DNA of 40,399 bases from Acidobacteriota bacterium (GTDB lineage Bacteria; Acidobacteriota; Terriglobia; Terriglobales; Acidobacteriaceae), in assembly GCA_021781795.1 (NCBI GenBank), contig JAJXWA010000021.1:1-40399 (forward strand), read 5' to 3'. A program made the translations under genes and the position numbers. The notes below the pieces were generated by a model. It worked only from the letters and a program-made list of their open reading frames with translations, did no database searches and was not told the DNA's origin. Shown here piece after piece: positions 33,801 through 40,399 of the stretch. Positions within the stretch are counted from its first letter, which is position 1; each line of letters starts with the position of its first letter.

Positions 33801-35222
33801 TCACTCCGCCTGCTGCTTCGGCGTGTACGCCTTGAAGCCCGCCCGCTGCATCCCCCGCTGCGCCTCGGCGTTCTTCATGAACGTCTCCCACACAAACCCC
33901 GTCCGCGCATTCTCCGCCATCAGCATCGTGATGCCCGTATCAATCCCAATCACGTCCGTGTCATACCAGTCCGTCAGGGGGTTGAACGCGTCCACAAAGC
34001 CATACCGGCACCACGCATTCGGATAGTGGTCATGAATTGTCCGCAGCACGCGCATCGTTGCCTGCGGCAGAAACGGCAGCGACCCACCCGGCGCCGCCGG
34101 TACAATCGTCCCGTCAATCGGCCCCATCTCCGGCGGGCCGCCCCACACCACATAGCCCTTCGCCGAGTCCGACGCCGTAATCCCCCACAGCGCATTGCTG
34201 TAATCCGGAAACTGCGTGTTCAGTTCCAGGCAGAACCGCCGGTGCACATCCGTCGCGATAATCGAGTTCTGAAAGTAGTCCGCGTACTCGTCCTTCTTGT
34301 TCCTGAAGTCAAACCATGCCTGCGAGTACTGGTGCACAAACAGCGGCGCAAACGACCCCACATAGCGCAGCCCGTCATACTCAAACGTCGTCCGCTTCCA
34401 CTTGTGCCACGCGTCATCGGGCAGCGGATGCGTCGCCGACCCCAGCCCCAGAAGATACATCATCATCAGTTCGCTGTAGAGGTCCCACCGCGACGGCAGA
34501 AACCCAAACTCCGGCGTCCATCCCTGCGCCAGCAGACCCGTATCCTCTGAGAGCCACGTCCACTCCACGCGGTCAAAAATCGCCTGCGCCAGTTGCGAAA
34601 TATCCTTGTCCTTGAAGTGCTGCCTGCACGTCAGAATCCCGCACAGCAGCATCGCCGTATCCACCGACGAGGCCTCCGAGTCCCACACCCGCTCGCCCGT
34701 GTTCATGTCCGCAAAGTGAAAGAAGAACCCGCGATGCGTCGGCAGCTTGTGCCAGATGAAGGAGAGCGCCTGGATCACCCGCAGCCGCGCGTCCGCGTGA
34801 CTCACAAAGCCGCGCTTCTCGCCAATGCAGATGGCCGTCAGCCCAAAGCCCGTCGACGCAATACTCGCCACCGTCGTGGTGTCCTGCGCCCGCACGTTGC
34901 AGCGGTCCTTGATCAGCCCTGTCTGCGGATGCGCCTGCTCCCAAAAGAAAAGAAAGTTCGCATGTTCCAGGTCATTCAGAAACGCATCGTCCTCCGGCGT
35001 CAGCGCCGAGGGATGCGGCGGCGGCGCAGGCTCGGTATGCGGCGTGATGCGCTGGCTCTGCGCCCCGCCCGCCGCACTGCCCGCCCCACTCCCCGTTCGG
35101 GACGGCCTCAGCGCCGCAGCCTGCGCCAGCGGCAGCCCCAGCCCCGCCAGCGCCAGCCGACGTAGCAGCGCCCGCCGTGTGCGGCTCGGTTTTTCTGGTT
35201 CTGCTCTCTCGTCGTCCCGCAT
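33801..35222 (-). CDS. Glycoamylase-family (GH144-like) endo-beta-1,2-glucanase, exported
   Basis: A 473-residue protein with a twin-arginine-like leader (SRTRRALLRRLALAGLGLPLAQAAA), a Pro/Ala-rich linker, and a PF10091 glycoamylase domain from about residue 75. The helical (alpha/alpha)6 barrel has NFLFFWEQAHPQTGLIKDR, DTTTVASIASTGFGLTAICIG, VWDSEASSVDTAMLLCGIL, WGITASDSAKGYVVWGGPP and WYDTDVIGIDTGITMLMAEN. GH144 enzymes of this fold cleave beta-1,2-glucan. Together with the downstream exporter and synthase this suggests trimming or recycling of the glucan in the periplasm. ATG 35222 is preferred to 35285 because the signal sequence follows it. Confidence 0.82.
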   Translation of the reverse strand: MRDDERAEPEKPSRTRRALLRRLALAGLGLPLAQAAALRPSRTGSGAGSAAGGAQSQRITPHTEPAPPPHPSALTPEDDAFLNDLEHANFLFFWEQAHPQTGLIKDRCNVRAQDTTTVASIASTGFGLTAICIGEKRGFVSHADARLRVIQALSFIWHKLPTHRGFFFHFADMNTGERVWDSEASSVDTAMLLCGILTCRQHFKDKDISQLAQAIFDRVEWTWLSEDTGLLAQGWTPEFGFLPSRWDLYSELMMMYLLGLGSATHPLPDDAWHKWKRTTFEYDGLRYVGSFAPLFVHQYSQAWFDFRNKKDEYADYFQNSIIATDVHRRFCLELNTQFPDYSNALWGITASDSAKGYVVWGGPPEMGPIDGTIVPAAPGGSLPFLPQATMRVLRTIHDHYPNAWCRYGFVDAFNPLTDWYDTDVIGIDTGITMLMAENARTGFVWETFMKNAEAQRGMQRAGFKAYTPKQQAE

Positions 35223-35336
35223 GGGTTTGCGTTGGTCCGCCGGGTCTAGCAAGCACGCTCGGGCCTCATCGTCCACAGCGCACACCGGCCTCCACCTATC
35301 GCAGAATAAACCCTGCCAGGCAAAGCATTGATCAGC

Positions 35337-35669
35337 TTAAGTTGCGCCCAGCCAATCGAACACTCCCACCCCAAGCGATCCCCAATAGGGAAGGTAAGCG
35401 AAGGCGCCGGCCCGACCAGCACATGAGAGCTTGCTACTCCGGATCGTCCTCTTTCGACCGAGGAGCAGCCAGATCAGGAGAAAAAATCCAGCAGTAGCCA
35501 GAATGAACTTCCACCATGGATGAAAAGCTAGTGGGAAGAAAGCCACAAGGCTACGCGCGCCACCAAACGCCAACCCTTGAGCTCTCTCATCGCCAATTAC
35601 GGTCCGCCTTTCCCTTACAGCTCGCGTTCTTCTCGAACAACCCGGATTGATGTCTCCATTGCAGAACAA
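35337..35669 (-). CDS. Possible small membrane protein, unknown
   Basis: An open frame of up to 110 residues (TTG start at 35669) contains one or two hydrophobic segments, SLVAFFPLAFHPWWKFILATAGFFLLIWLLLG, followed by GRKRT and a C-terminus PYWGSLGVGVFDWLG. Amino-acid composition is that of a real membrane protein and base composition is lower in GC than in neighbours. No ATG is available; TTG or GTG starts inside the frame (for example before LAFGG) are possible. Not recognised. Confidence 0.4.
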   Translation of the reverse strand: MFCNGDINPGCSRRTRAVRERRTVIGDERAQGLAFGGARSLVAFFPLAFHPWWKFILATAGFFLLIWLLLGRKRTIRSSKLSCAGRAGAFAYLPYWGSLGVGVFDWLGAT

Positions 35670-35723
35670 TCGGGAATCGGATCCACGATGAACAACCTAC
35701 AAATCAAGTGCTAGCATTCGTCC

Positions 35724-36389
35724 ATGCTCAACCCCTGGCTAAGCCTCCGAGATACGCCTCCCTATGTCCTTGACGTTGATGCCGACGAGATAGAGGCCTA
35801 CTGCAGGAAGCAGACTAAGAACTCTGCTTTGGCACTCGACTCGATACCAGAGCCATGGATTGGCAATCCACAATCCGCGACAGTAGTACTGTTGTTGCTC
35901 AACCCTGGGCATTCACCTCGGGATTCAACCGCACACAGTGATCCAAGATTTAAGCAAGCTCTTTTCTCAAATCTTCGCAGAGAGCCCCAAGATTACCCTT
36001 TCTACCCGCTCAATCCATCGTTCTCGTCTACTCCGAGTGCTCTGTGGTGGAGGAAGCGATTGGCAAAACTGATCTGCGAGACGAGTTTGACTCCCGAAAC
36101 TTTGTCGAAGAAGCTCCTGGCAATCGAATGGTTCCCATACCACTCGCGCAACTCGGGCCTACCGGCAAGGCGTATTTGCAAGTCCCAAGACTACTCATTC
36201 GAGCTTGCGAGGGAGGCCCTCGCGAACCGACTTGTCGTTAGAATGAGGTCAGCCAGGCACTGGGCTATCGCCGTCAAAGAATTCGAGCCTATCCCAGAGC
36301 TGAAGAATCCAAGATCCGCTTACGTCAGCCCAGGAAATATGGATCCCGATTTGTTTGAAAGTGTCTTGAAGGCACTTCAGGAAGTGTGA
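35724..36389 (+). CDS. Hypothetical protein, uracil-DNA-glycosylase-like fold suspected
   Basis: A 221-residue cytosolic protein. WIGNPQSATVVLLLLNPGHSP (about 45-65) and the late VRMRSARHWAIAV and LKNPRSAYVSPGNM motifs recall the first strand-loop and the closing loop of UDG-superfamily folds, and a group of uncharacterised bacterial proteins with the same LNPG and SPGN signatures. This is a pattern resemblance only; I could not check catalytic residues. GC content and codon choice are lower than in the surrounding genes, consistent with recent acquisition. No clear partner gene. Confidence 0.7.
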   Translation: MLNPWLSLRDTPPYVLDVDADEIEAYCRKQTKNSALALDSIPEPWIGNPQSATVVLLLLNPGHSPRDSTAHSDPRFKQALFSNLRREPQDYPFYPLNPSFSSTPSALWWRKRLAKLICETSLTPETLSKKLLAIEWFPYHSRNSGLPARRICKSQDYSFELAREALANRLVVRMRSARHWAIAVKEFEPIPELKNPRSAYVSPGNMDPDLFESVLKALQEV

Positions 36390-36424
36390 CAGCTCGCGCC
36401 AAGTGTGGCCATCGGCCGCTGCCC

Positions 36425-36633
36425 CCCCCGGTCCCTCACTCGGGGACCTAGATGCCAAAGACCCTCAACAGACCACTGACCTGACTGCGTTGTTCGGGGT
36501 CAGCCCCCTGCAACCCGCACCCTCCCTTGCAATCCCCACCCCGCCACGCGCGACAATCGCGAACAGGCAGGTGCGTCCCCGATGAACGAAAAAGCTGCCC
36601 CCGCCCTCGCGGGCATCGTCGTGCTCCTCGTCG
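36425..36633 (+). repeat. Direct repeat copy 1
   Basis: Matches 38577-38787 in the same orientation. The last ~118 bp (from 36516) are about 93% identical and include the first ~17 codons of the 38737 gene. The upstream ~90 bp is more diverged but alignable (shared CCCCCGGTCCCTC and GACCACTGACCTG). Confidence 0.85.
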
Positions 36634-36638
36634 GCTGA
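36582..36638 (+). pseudogene. Truncated 5' copy of the 38737 gene
   Basis: ATG 36582 begins MNEKAAPALAGIVVLLV, nearly the same as the start of the full gene at 38737, then meets TGA after 18 codons where homology stops. It is a remnant of a duplication, not an independent gene. Confidence 0.85.
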
Positions 36639-36688
36639 TCTTCGGTTGCTGATGGGTTTTTCTCGCCAGCCTCATGAACCGGCCACTG

Positions 36689-36919
36689 TCAGGCGGCGGG
36701 CGTGATCAGCAGGACATCCATGGCGGGAGGCGGTGTGACCTCCGGCAGCTCTCCATGCACGGGAGTGCCGTTTCCTACCTCTGAGAACACTCGATTCACA
36801 GTGTCTTCTGTTCGCGTCGAATCGATATGCAGTCTCTTGGCAGCTCGCATCGCGGTTGCAGCCAAAAGAAAACGATTCTCAATTTTAAGTCCAGCTTTGT
36901 AGACCAGTTCCGATCTCAT
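36689..36919 (-). CDS. RNA polymerase omega (RpoZ)-like small protein
   Basis: A ~76-residue protein. MRSELVYKAGLKIENRFLLAATAMRAAKRLH followed by DSTRTEDTVNRVFSEV fits the omega subunit pattern (ENRF..., helix, then a TED/VN...E tail), especially the SELVYKA form I associate with Acidobacteriota. It may be a paralog, since it lies in a patch of accessory genes away from the usual rpoZ neighbours (gmk, coaBC), but the primary copy is not in this window. ATG 36919 (or 36922) has GAGG a few bases upstream; an open upstream extension to 37096 is not supported. Whether it joins RNA polymerase is unknown. Confidence 0.65.
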   Translation of the reverse strand: MRSELVYKAGLKIENRFLLAATAMRAAKRLHIDSTRTEDTVNRVFSEVGNGTPVHGELPEVTPPPAMDVLLITPAA

Positions 36920-36922
36920 CAT

Positions 36923-37523
36923 GTGCCTCAATTTCCGGTGATGGTGCGTTCTAGAGGAGAAACCAGGCTCGTCTTCGCGCACCTGCAGCTTCATCTCGAT
37001 TTTGCGGCGCTCTTTGCAGGATGAGTGCAGAGGATGTCGAGGAGGGCAGAAGATCGCAAGAGATGGTAGCTGATCGAACGCCTCTTGGCTCAGCATACGC
37101 TGCGAGAGGCAGTTCTCCTAATTTGTTCATGAGGAGATGTCCCTGCGATATCACTCCGGGAATCCGTGAACAAAGGCGTCCTTTGGCGGCGCGCGCTGCG
37201 TCCGTGCCAAATTCAAAACGGCCACGGCCAAGGCGATCGGCCGCTTCGCAGCTCGTCAATCGGGCACTGCTCGGCAAGGCTGCCGAGCCCGCGCAAGCTG
37301 AAAGCCTCCACCTCAACTAGCTGATTGCACACACCTTCTGCCAGTCATCGCAACCCATCAAGAATAGATGGCCCGAAACCAGGCCATCCCAGGCGTGCGG
37401 GGTGTAGACTAGAAGAGATCGAAGAATCCGATTTGGTCTTTCTTGCTTGTTCCGCTTTACCGCTACTCGCAATCAATTCCACGTTGAGTTCGGCGGTACA
37501 TCTACCCATAAGGAACAAGTGCA
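36923..37523. other. About 600 bp without a supported gene
   Basis: Between the omega-like gene (minus) and the cold-shock gene (plus) I find no recognisable protein, RNA or repeat. Open frames at 37021-37320 (+) and 36951-37316 (-) overlap on opposite strands and lack family features. It presumably contains the divergent promoters and the cold-shock 5' untranslated region. Confidence 0.5.
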
Positions 37524-37724
37524 ATGGAACAGGGAACAGTGAAATGGTTTAATGACGCGAAGGGATTTGGCTTCCTCAGCCGCGCCAATGGCGAAGATGT
37601 CTTCGTGCATTTCTCGGCGATTCAGAGCCAGGGATTCAAGAGTCTCCAGGAAGGCCAGGCCGTAACTTTCAATGTCGTGCGAGGGCCCAAGGGCTTTCAA
37701 GCAGAGAACGTGCAAATCGCCTGA
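37524..37724 (+). CDS. csp: Cold-shock protein (CspA family)
   Basis: A 66-residue single-stranded nucleic-acid-binding OB-fold protein, acting as an RNA chaperone. [16 protein letters not shown] contains RNP1 (KGFGFL) and DVFVHFSAI contains RNP2 (VFVHF). The length is standard. AAGGAA at 37510-37515 precedes the ATG. A GC-rich hairpin with a T tract follows at 37748, before a small downstream gene. Confidence 0.97.
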   Translation: MEQGTVKWFNDAKGFGFLSRANGEDVFVHFSAIQSQGFKSLQEGQAVTFNVVRGPKGFQAENVQIA

Positions 37725-37747
37725 GAAATACCAACAACAATGCGCGC

Positions 37748-37775
37748 GGGGCGGTCATTGAGATCGCCCCTTTTC
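37748..37775 (+). terminator. Terminator after the cold-shock gene
   Basis: GGGGCG (37748-37753) pairs with CGCCCC (37765-37770), extended by GTC/GAT, then TTTTC. The downstream small ORF begins 20 bp later, so some readthrough may occur. Confidence 0.75.
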
Positions 37776-37795
37776 GCTTTTTGAAAGGATGTCCC

Positions 37796-38095
37796 ATGAA
37801 AACGTCGGCGCTACGGCGCGATAAGTACTTCCTGCGCGACCTGCATCAAGAGATTGATTTGTATGATCGAAAGCTGGCTTATCTCAACCATTGCGAGGAT
37901 TCAGCTGCGTCTGGAGATCGCGGAGAAGCCGAAAAAAAATTGCTCGCCAAGAGGGCGCCCCTGGAAAAGACAGCCCGGGAACTCGTCGCATTAGGCGTTG
38001 AATACGAGGAGAAAGATCTCCCTAGGTCCTTCCGTGGGATGGAGTCCGAACCTCGAAGCACGCGAAAGAATCTCACCCTGGTCAAGCCAACTTAG
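37796..38095 (+). CDS. Small charged hypothetical protein
   Basis: A 99-residue, strongly charged, probably helical cytosolic protein (RDKYFLRDLHQEIDLYDRKLAYLNHCED, then EAEKKLLAKRAPLEKTARELVALGVEYEEKDLP). ATG 37796 has AAGGA at 37785-37789. It follows the cold-shock gene across a terminator. Not recognised; base composition is typical of the accessory patch. Confidence 0.65.
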   Translation: MKTSALRRDKYFLRDLHQEIDLYDRKLAYLNHCEDSAASGDRGEAEKKLLAKRAPLEKTARELVALGVEYEEKDLPRSFRGMESEPRSTRKNLTLVKPT

Positions 38096-38172
38096 CGCCG
38101 GCAACGACCCCACTGCTGGCCGATGGCCGGATTTCTGAAGCAGCAGCCCGGTAGCCAGGAAGAGTCGCGCAC

Positions 38173-38502
38173 ATGACGTCCAAACATCCATTCTCTCCCT
38201 TATGCGATTTGCATCATGTCTCGATGCGCCGCCGAATGATCGAGGAAGACTCGGAGCAGGTTCGCTCCTTCCATGCTTGTGTACGGCCGGATTGCACACG
38301 AGTCTTCCGAGAGTCCAGCGGCTATTCGGATTGGATCGACAGCGAGTTCGATCATTCCCGGGCCGCTGTTCGAATTTGCTCCCGATGCGGAGCTGTTCTC
38401 TATCTCGCAGAGGTGGATCACACAAGGAAGCTGGAAATTTGGGAGTGCCCGCAAAATGAGTGCGGCTCTTCCGAGGAATCTGCCTCCCCTGCCGCGCGGT
38501 AA
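38173..38502 (+). CDS. Small protein with zinc-ribbon-like cysteine pairs
   Basis: A 109-residue protein with several metal-binding pairs: CDLHH near the start, CVRPDC (~36-41), CSRCG (~69-73) and CPQNEC (~92-97). The spacing suggests two zinc ribbons or one treble-clef-like domain. An RDC-type FRESSGYSDW segment lies between. I do not recognise the family. GGAAGAG lies about 8 bases upstream of the ATG. It is the last gene inside the interval between the two direct repeats. Confidence 0.65.
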   Translation: MTSKHPFSPLCDLHHVSMRRRMIEEDSEQVRSFHACVRPDCTRVFRESSGYSDWIDSEFDHSRAAVRICSRCGAVLYLAEVDHTRKLEIWECPQNECGSSEESASPAAR

Positions 38503-38576
38503 TTGGGGCAAAGGTTTCAGAACAAAAGACAGGTTGCCCCGACCCCTCGACCCAATCCAAGCCGGAAATGAAGGAT

Positions 38577-38787
38577 GCCCCCGGTCCCTCGCACTCGCAA
38601 CCAGGTTTGCCAAAAAGCCGCAGCGGACCACTGACCTGGCCGCGAGGATAGGCATCCGTCCCCTGAAGCGCGCACCCTCCCTTGCAATCCCCGCCCCGCG
38701 ACGCGCGACAATAGCAAGCAGGCAGGTGCGTCCCCGATGAACGAAAAAGCTGTCCCCGCCCTCGCGGGCATTGTCGTGCTCCTCGTT
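38577..38787 (+). repeat. Direct repeat copy 2 (upstream region and start of the 38737 gene)
   Basis: The intact copy of the repeat at 36425-36633. It includes the upstream region and the first codons of the full-length gene. The two copies are 2.15 kb apart and bracket the omega-like, cold-shock, charged and zinc-ribbon genes. Confidence 0.85.
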
Positions 38788-39744
38788 GCCGCGGTCGCCG
38801 CCTTCATCCTCCACCAGAAGCACTGGACGCCGCTCGCCGTCAGCATTCAGGGCGCCGTCATCCGTCACGACGCCGATCCGCGCAATGAATTGCCCATCGC
38901 TAGCGCTCAGGTCACCGCCACCGACGGCGCGCGCACCGTCACCGTCGAGTCCGATGCCTCCGGCTATTTCGCGCTCACCTTCCGCCCCGGCCTCATGCCC
39001 CGCCGCACCATCGATCTCCGCTTCGCAGCGCCCGGCTACAAGCCCCTCCACATGCAGGCCCAGCTCCATCTGCGCCCCGGAGCAGGTCAACTCTATGTGG
39101 CAGAACTCCAGCCTGTCGCGCCGCCCGTCAACCCGAACCCCTCCGCACCCGTCACCGTCCTCTCCAACCTCCGCGTGCGCTACACCGTCAACACCCACAG
39201 CGAAGAGAACATCGGCAGCGCCGTCCGCACCTTTGAGGTCGTCCACCACGGCAGCGAACCCTGCAACCAGCAGGCGCCCTGCTCGCCCGACAGTCTGTGG
39301 AAGGCCTCCACCGGCTCTGTCACCATGGATGCCGGCCCCGGCAACGAGTTCCGCAACGTCCGCGCCTCTTGCATCGCGGGCGCCTGCCCCTTCACCCAGA
39401 TTGACGCCCGCGGCTTCATCAAGGGGGGCCGCACCGTCACCGCATCCGCAATCGCCTGGGCAGATACCGCAACCTTCCTGCTTGAGGCGGAAGTCTTCCA
39501 CTCCACCATGTCCGGCGGCGTGCGCCACTCCTACCCAGTCCTCTACGAGCGCACTCTCACCTTCACTCTGCCCGAGACCGAAGAAGGTGTCAGCATCGAG
39601 GCCGACGTGAACGGCAAGCCCATGGTCTTCCCCCTCGGCCCCGAGCTCTACCTCAGCTGGGCCAACTGCGTCATGCGCACCAACACCGAAGCGGAAAAAT
39701 CCACCGTCTACCGCTGCGAGCTCAAGCCCGGCTACCGCTTCTAG
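38737..39744 (+). CDS. Membrane-anchored protein with carboxypeptidase-regulatory-like domain
   Basis: A 335-residue protein anchored by an N-terminal membrane helix (LAGIVVLLVAAVAAFILHQ, about 9-27). Residues ~35-125 form a carboxypeptidase regulatory-like beta-sandwich (IQGAVIRHD...PIASAQVTATDG...SDASGYFALTF...APGYKPL). The rest (~150-335) is an unrecognised beta-rich domain with Cys residues that could form disulfides (EPCNQQAPCSPD, CIAGACPF, NCVMR, YRCEL). It is probably periplasmic. No strong ribosome site precedes the ATG. A truncated copy of its 5' end lies at 36582. Confidence 0.8.
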   Translation: MNEKAVPALAGIVVLLVAAVAAFILHQKHWTPLAVSIQGAVIRHDADPRNELPIASAQVTATDGARTVTVESDASGYFALTFRPGLMPRRTIDLRFAAPGYKPLHMQAQLHLRPGAGQLYVAELQPVAPPVNPNPSAPVTVLSNLRVRYTVNTHSEENIGSAVRTFEVVHHGSEPCNQQAPCSPDSLWKASTGSVTMDAGPGNEFRNVRASCIAGACPFTQIDARGFIKGGRTVTASAIAWADTATFLLEAEVFHSTMSGGVRHSYPVLYERTLTFTLPETEEGVSIEADVNGKPMVFPLGPELYLSWANCVMRTNTEAEKSTVYRCELKPGYRF

Positions 39745-39798
39745 TGCGGTACCATCGCACCCGGCTCGCGTCTCAGCGGAACTTTGCCCCCAAACGCA

Positions 39799-39828
39799 AA
39801 AAGGCCACCCCGGTTGGGATGGCCTTTT
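39799..39828. terminator. Bidirectional terminator (38737 gene and rRNA operon)
   Basis: AAAAGGCCA (39799-39807) pairs with TGGCCTTTT (39820-39828), with an inner CCC/GGG. T tracts occur on both strands. It ends the plus-strand gene, and on the minus strand lies just past the 5S rRNA, where it can end the rRNA operon. Confidence 0.9.
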
Positions 39829-39841
39829 CTTCTGAATTATT

Positions 39842-39956
<115 letters not shown>

Positions 39957-40158
39957 AAACTTGAGAGCGCCTGGCGGGTGGTTGCCCGCAGCCTGCCGCG
40001 GCATCTGTGTGTTCCGGATCGTTTCTCCCGGCTTCCCACAGGAACGCGGACTGCAATCTAGCGCTACAAAGCTTGTGCAGCAAAGACTTGATTGCAACGA
40101 AATTGATTGGTCCTACAAGGCTTGAAGAATGTCTGCATGCTGCGCAGAGTTAATTCTA

Positions 40159-40399
<241 letters not shown>

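Noticed and set aside
38200..39528. A 442-codon open frame on the minus strand
   Set aside because: It crosses two plus-strand genes and the repeat; Gly/Ala/Asp-rich with no domain.
39957..40158. tRNA gene in the 23S-5S spacer
   Set aside because: No T-loop or cloverleaf-like pattern was found in the 200 bp.

Overview
The window looks like a chromosomal segment of an Acidobacteriota bacterium, probably class Terriglobia (Acidobacteriaceae-like). This is inferred from the high GC content, the large share of secreted hypothetical proteins, an rpoZ-type omega paralog and overall protein style; no 16S is present. There is no phage, IS element or CRISPR array. Most of the window is ordinary chromosome, with one lower-GC accessory patch at about 35.3-38.5 kb and the 3' end of an rRNA operon at the right edge.

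Layout. 1-3.3 kb: end of an Fn3 protein, a fumarylacetoacetase-fold hydrolase, transaldolase and an unknown protein. 3.3-6.3 kb: a VOC protein, then a TonB-dependent receptor divergent from a MarR regulator with a palindrome between them. 6.3-8.4 kb: hslV-hslU (minus strand), where hslV starts at TTG and carries a leader before its catalytic Thr. 8.6-13.1 kb: a translationally coupled trio of active M16 peptidase, inactive M16 partner and glmU. 13.5-14.7 kb: a receiver/HD-GYP protein, followed by about 700 bp without a convincing gene. 15.4-20.2 kb: the minus-strand sulfate-assimilation operon cysD-cysN-cysH-tauE-membrane protein. 20.3-25.4 kb: cysS (divergent from the cys operon), a DUF4337 protein, a secreted protein, a class III aminotransferase and a broken yraN/UPF0102 gene. 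25.5-27.1 kb: yceI and pirin. 27.1-35.2 kb: a minus-strand beta-1,2-glucan locus (GH144-like endo-glucanase, ABC exporter, GT84-type synthase). 35.3-38.5 kb: small accessory genes (UDG-like protein, omega paralog, cold-shock protein, zinc-ribbon protein), partly bracketed by a direct repeat that includes a truncated gene start. 38.7-40.4 kb: a membrane-anchored protein, a terminator, then 5S and partial 23S rRNA on the minus strand.

The most important observation is the 5' leader of the cysDNH operon (20010-20186, minus strand). A good sigma70 promoter places the start of transcription on or next to the ATG of a 22-codon ORF that has seven Cys codons, six of them in two triplets. It is followed by a textbook set of mutually exclusive RNA structures: a 1:2 stem around the Cys codons, a 2:3 antiterminator and a 3:4 intrinsic terminator with a U tract. 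This reads as a cysteine-responsive, ribosome-mediated transcription attenuator with a leaderless polycysteine leader peptide, controlling sulfate assimilation. The divergent neighbour is cysS, the enzyme that charges tRNA-Cys, and its own transcript also appears to begin with a leaderless small ORF containing Cys codons.

Functional connections: CysDN activates sulfate to APS. CysH has the iron-sulfur cysteines of an APS reductase, so no APS kinase is needed. In agreement, CysN ends in a short domain that looks like a decayed CysC. The glucan locus joins synthesis, export and cleavage of a beta-1,2-glucan, but the synthase lacks the GH94 phosphorylase domain of the classical cyclic-glucan synthases.
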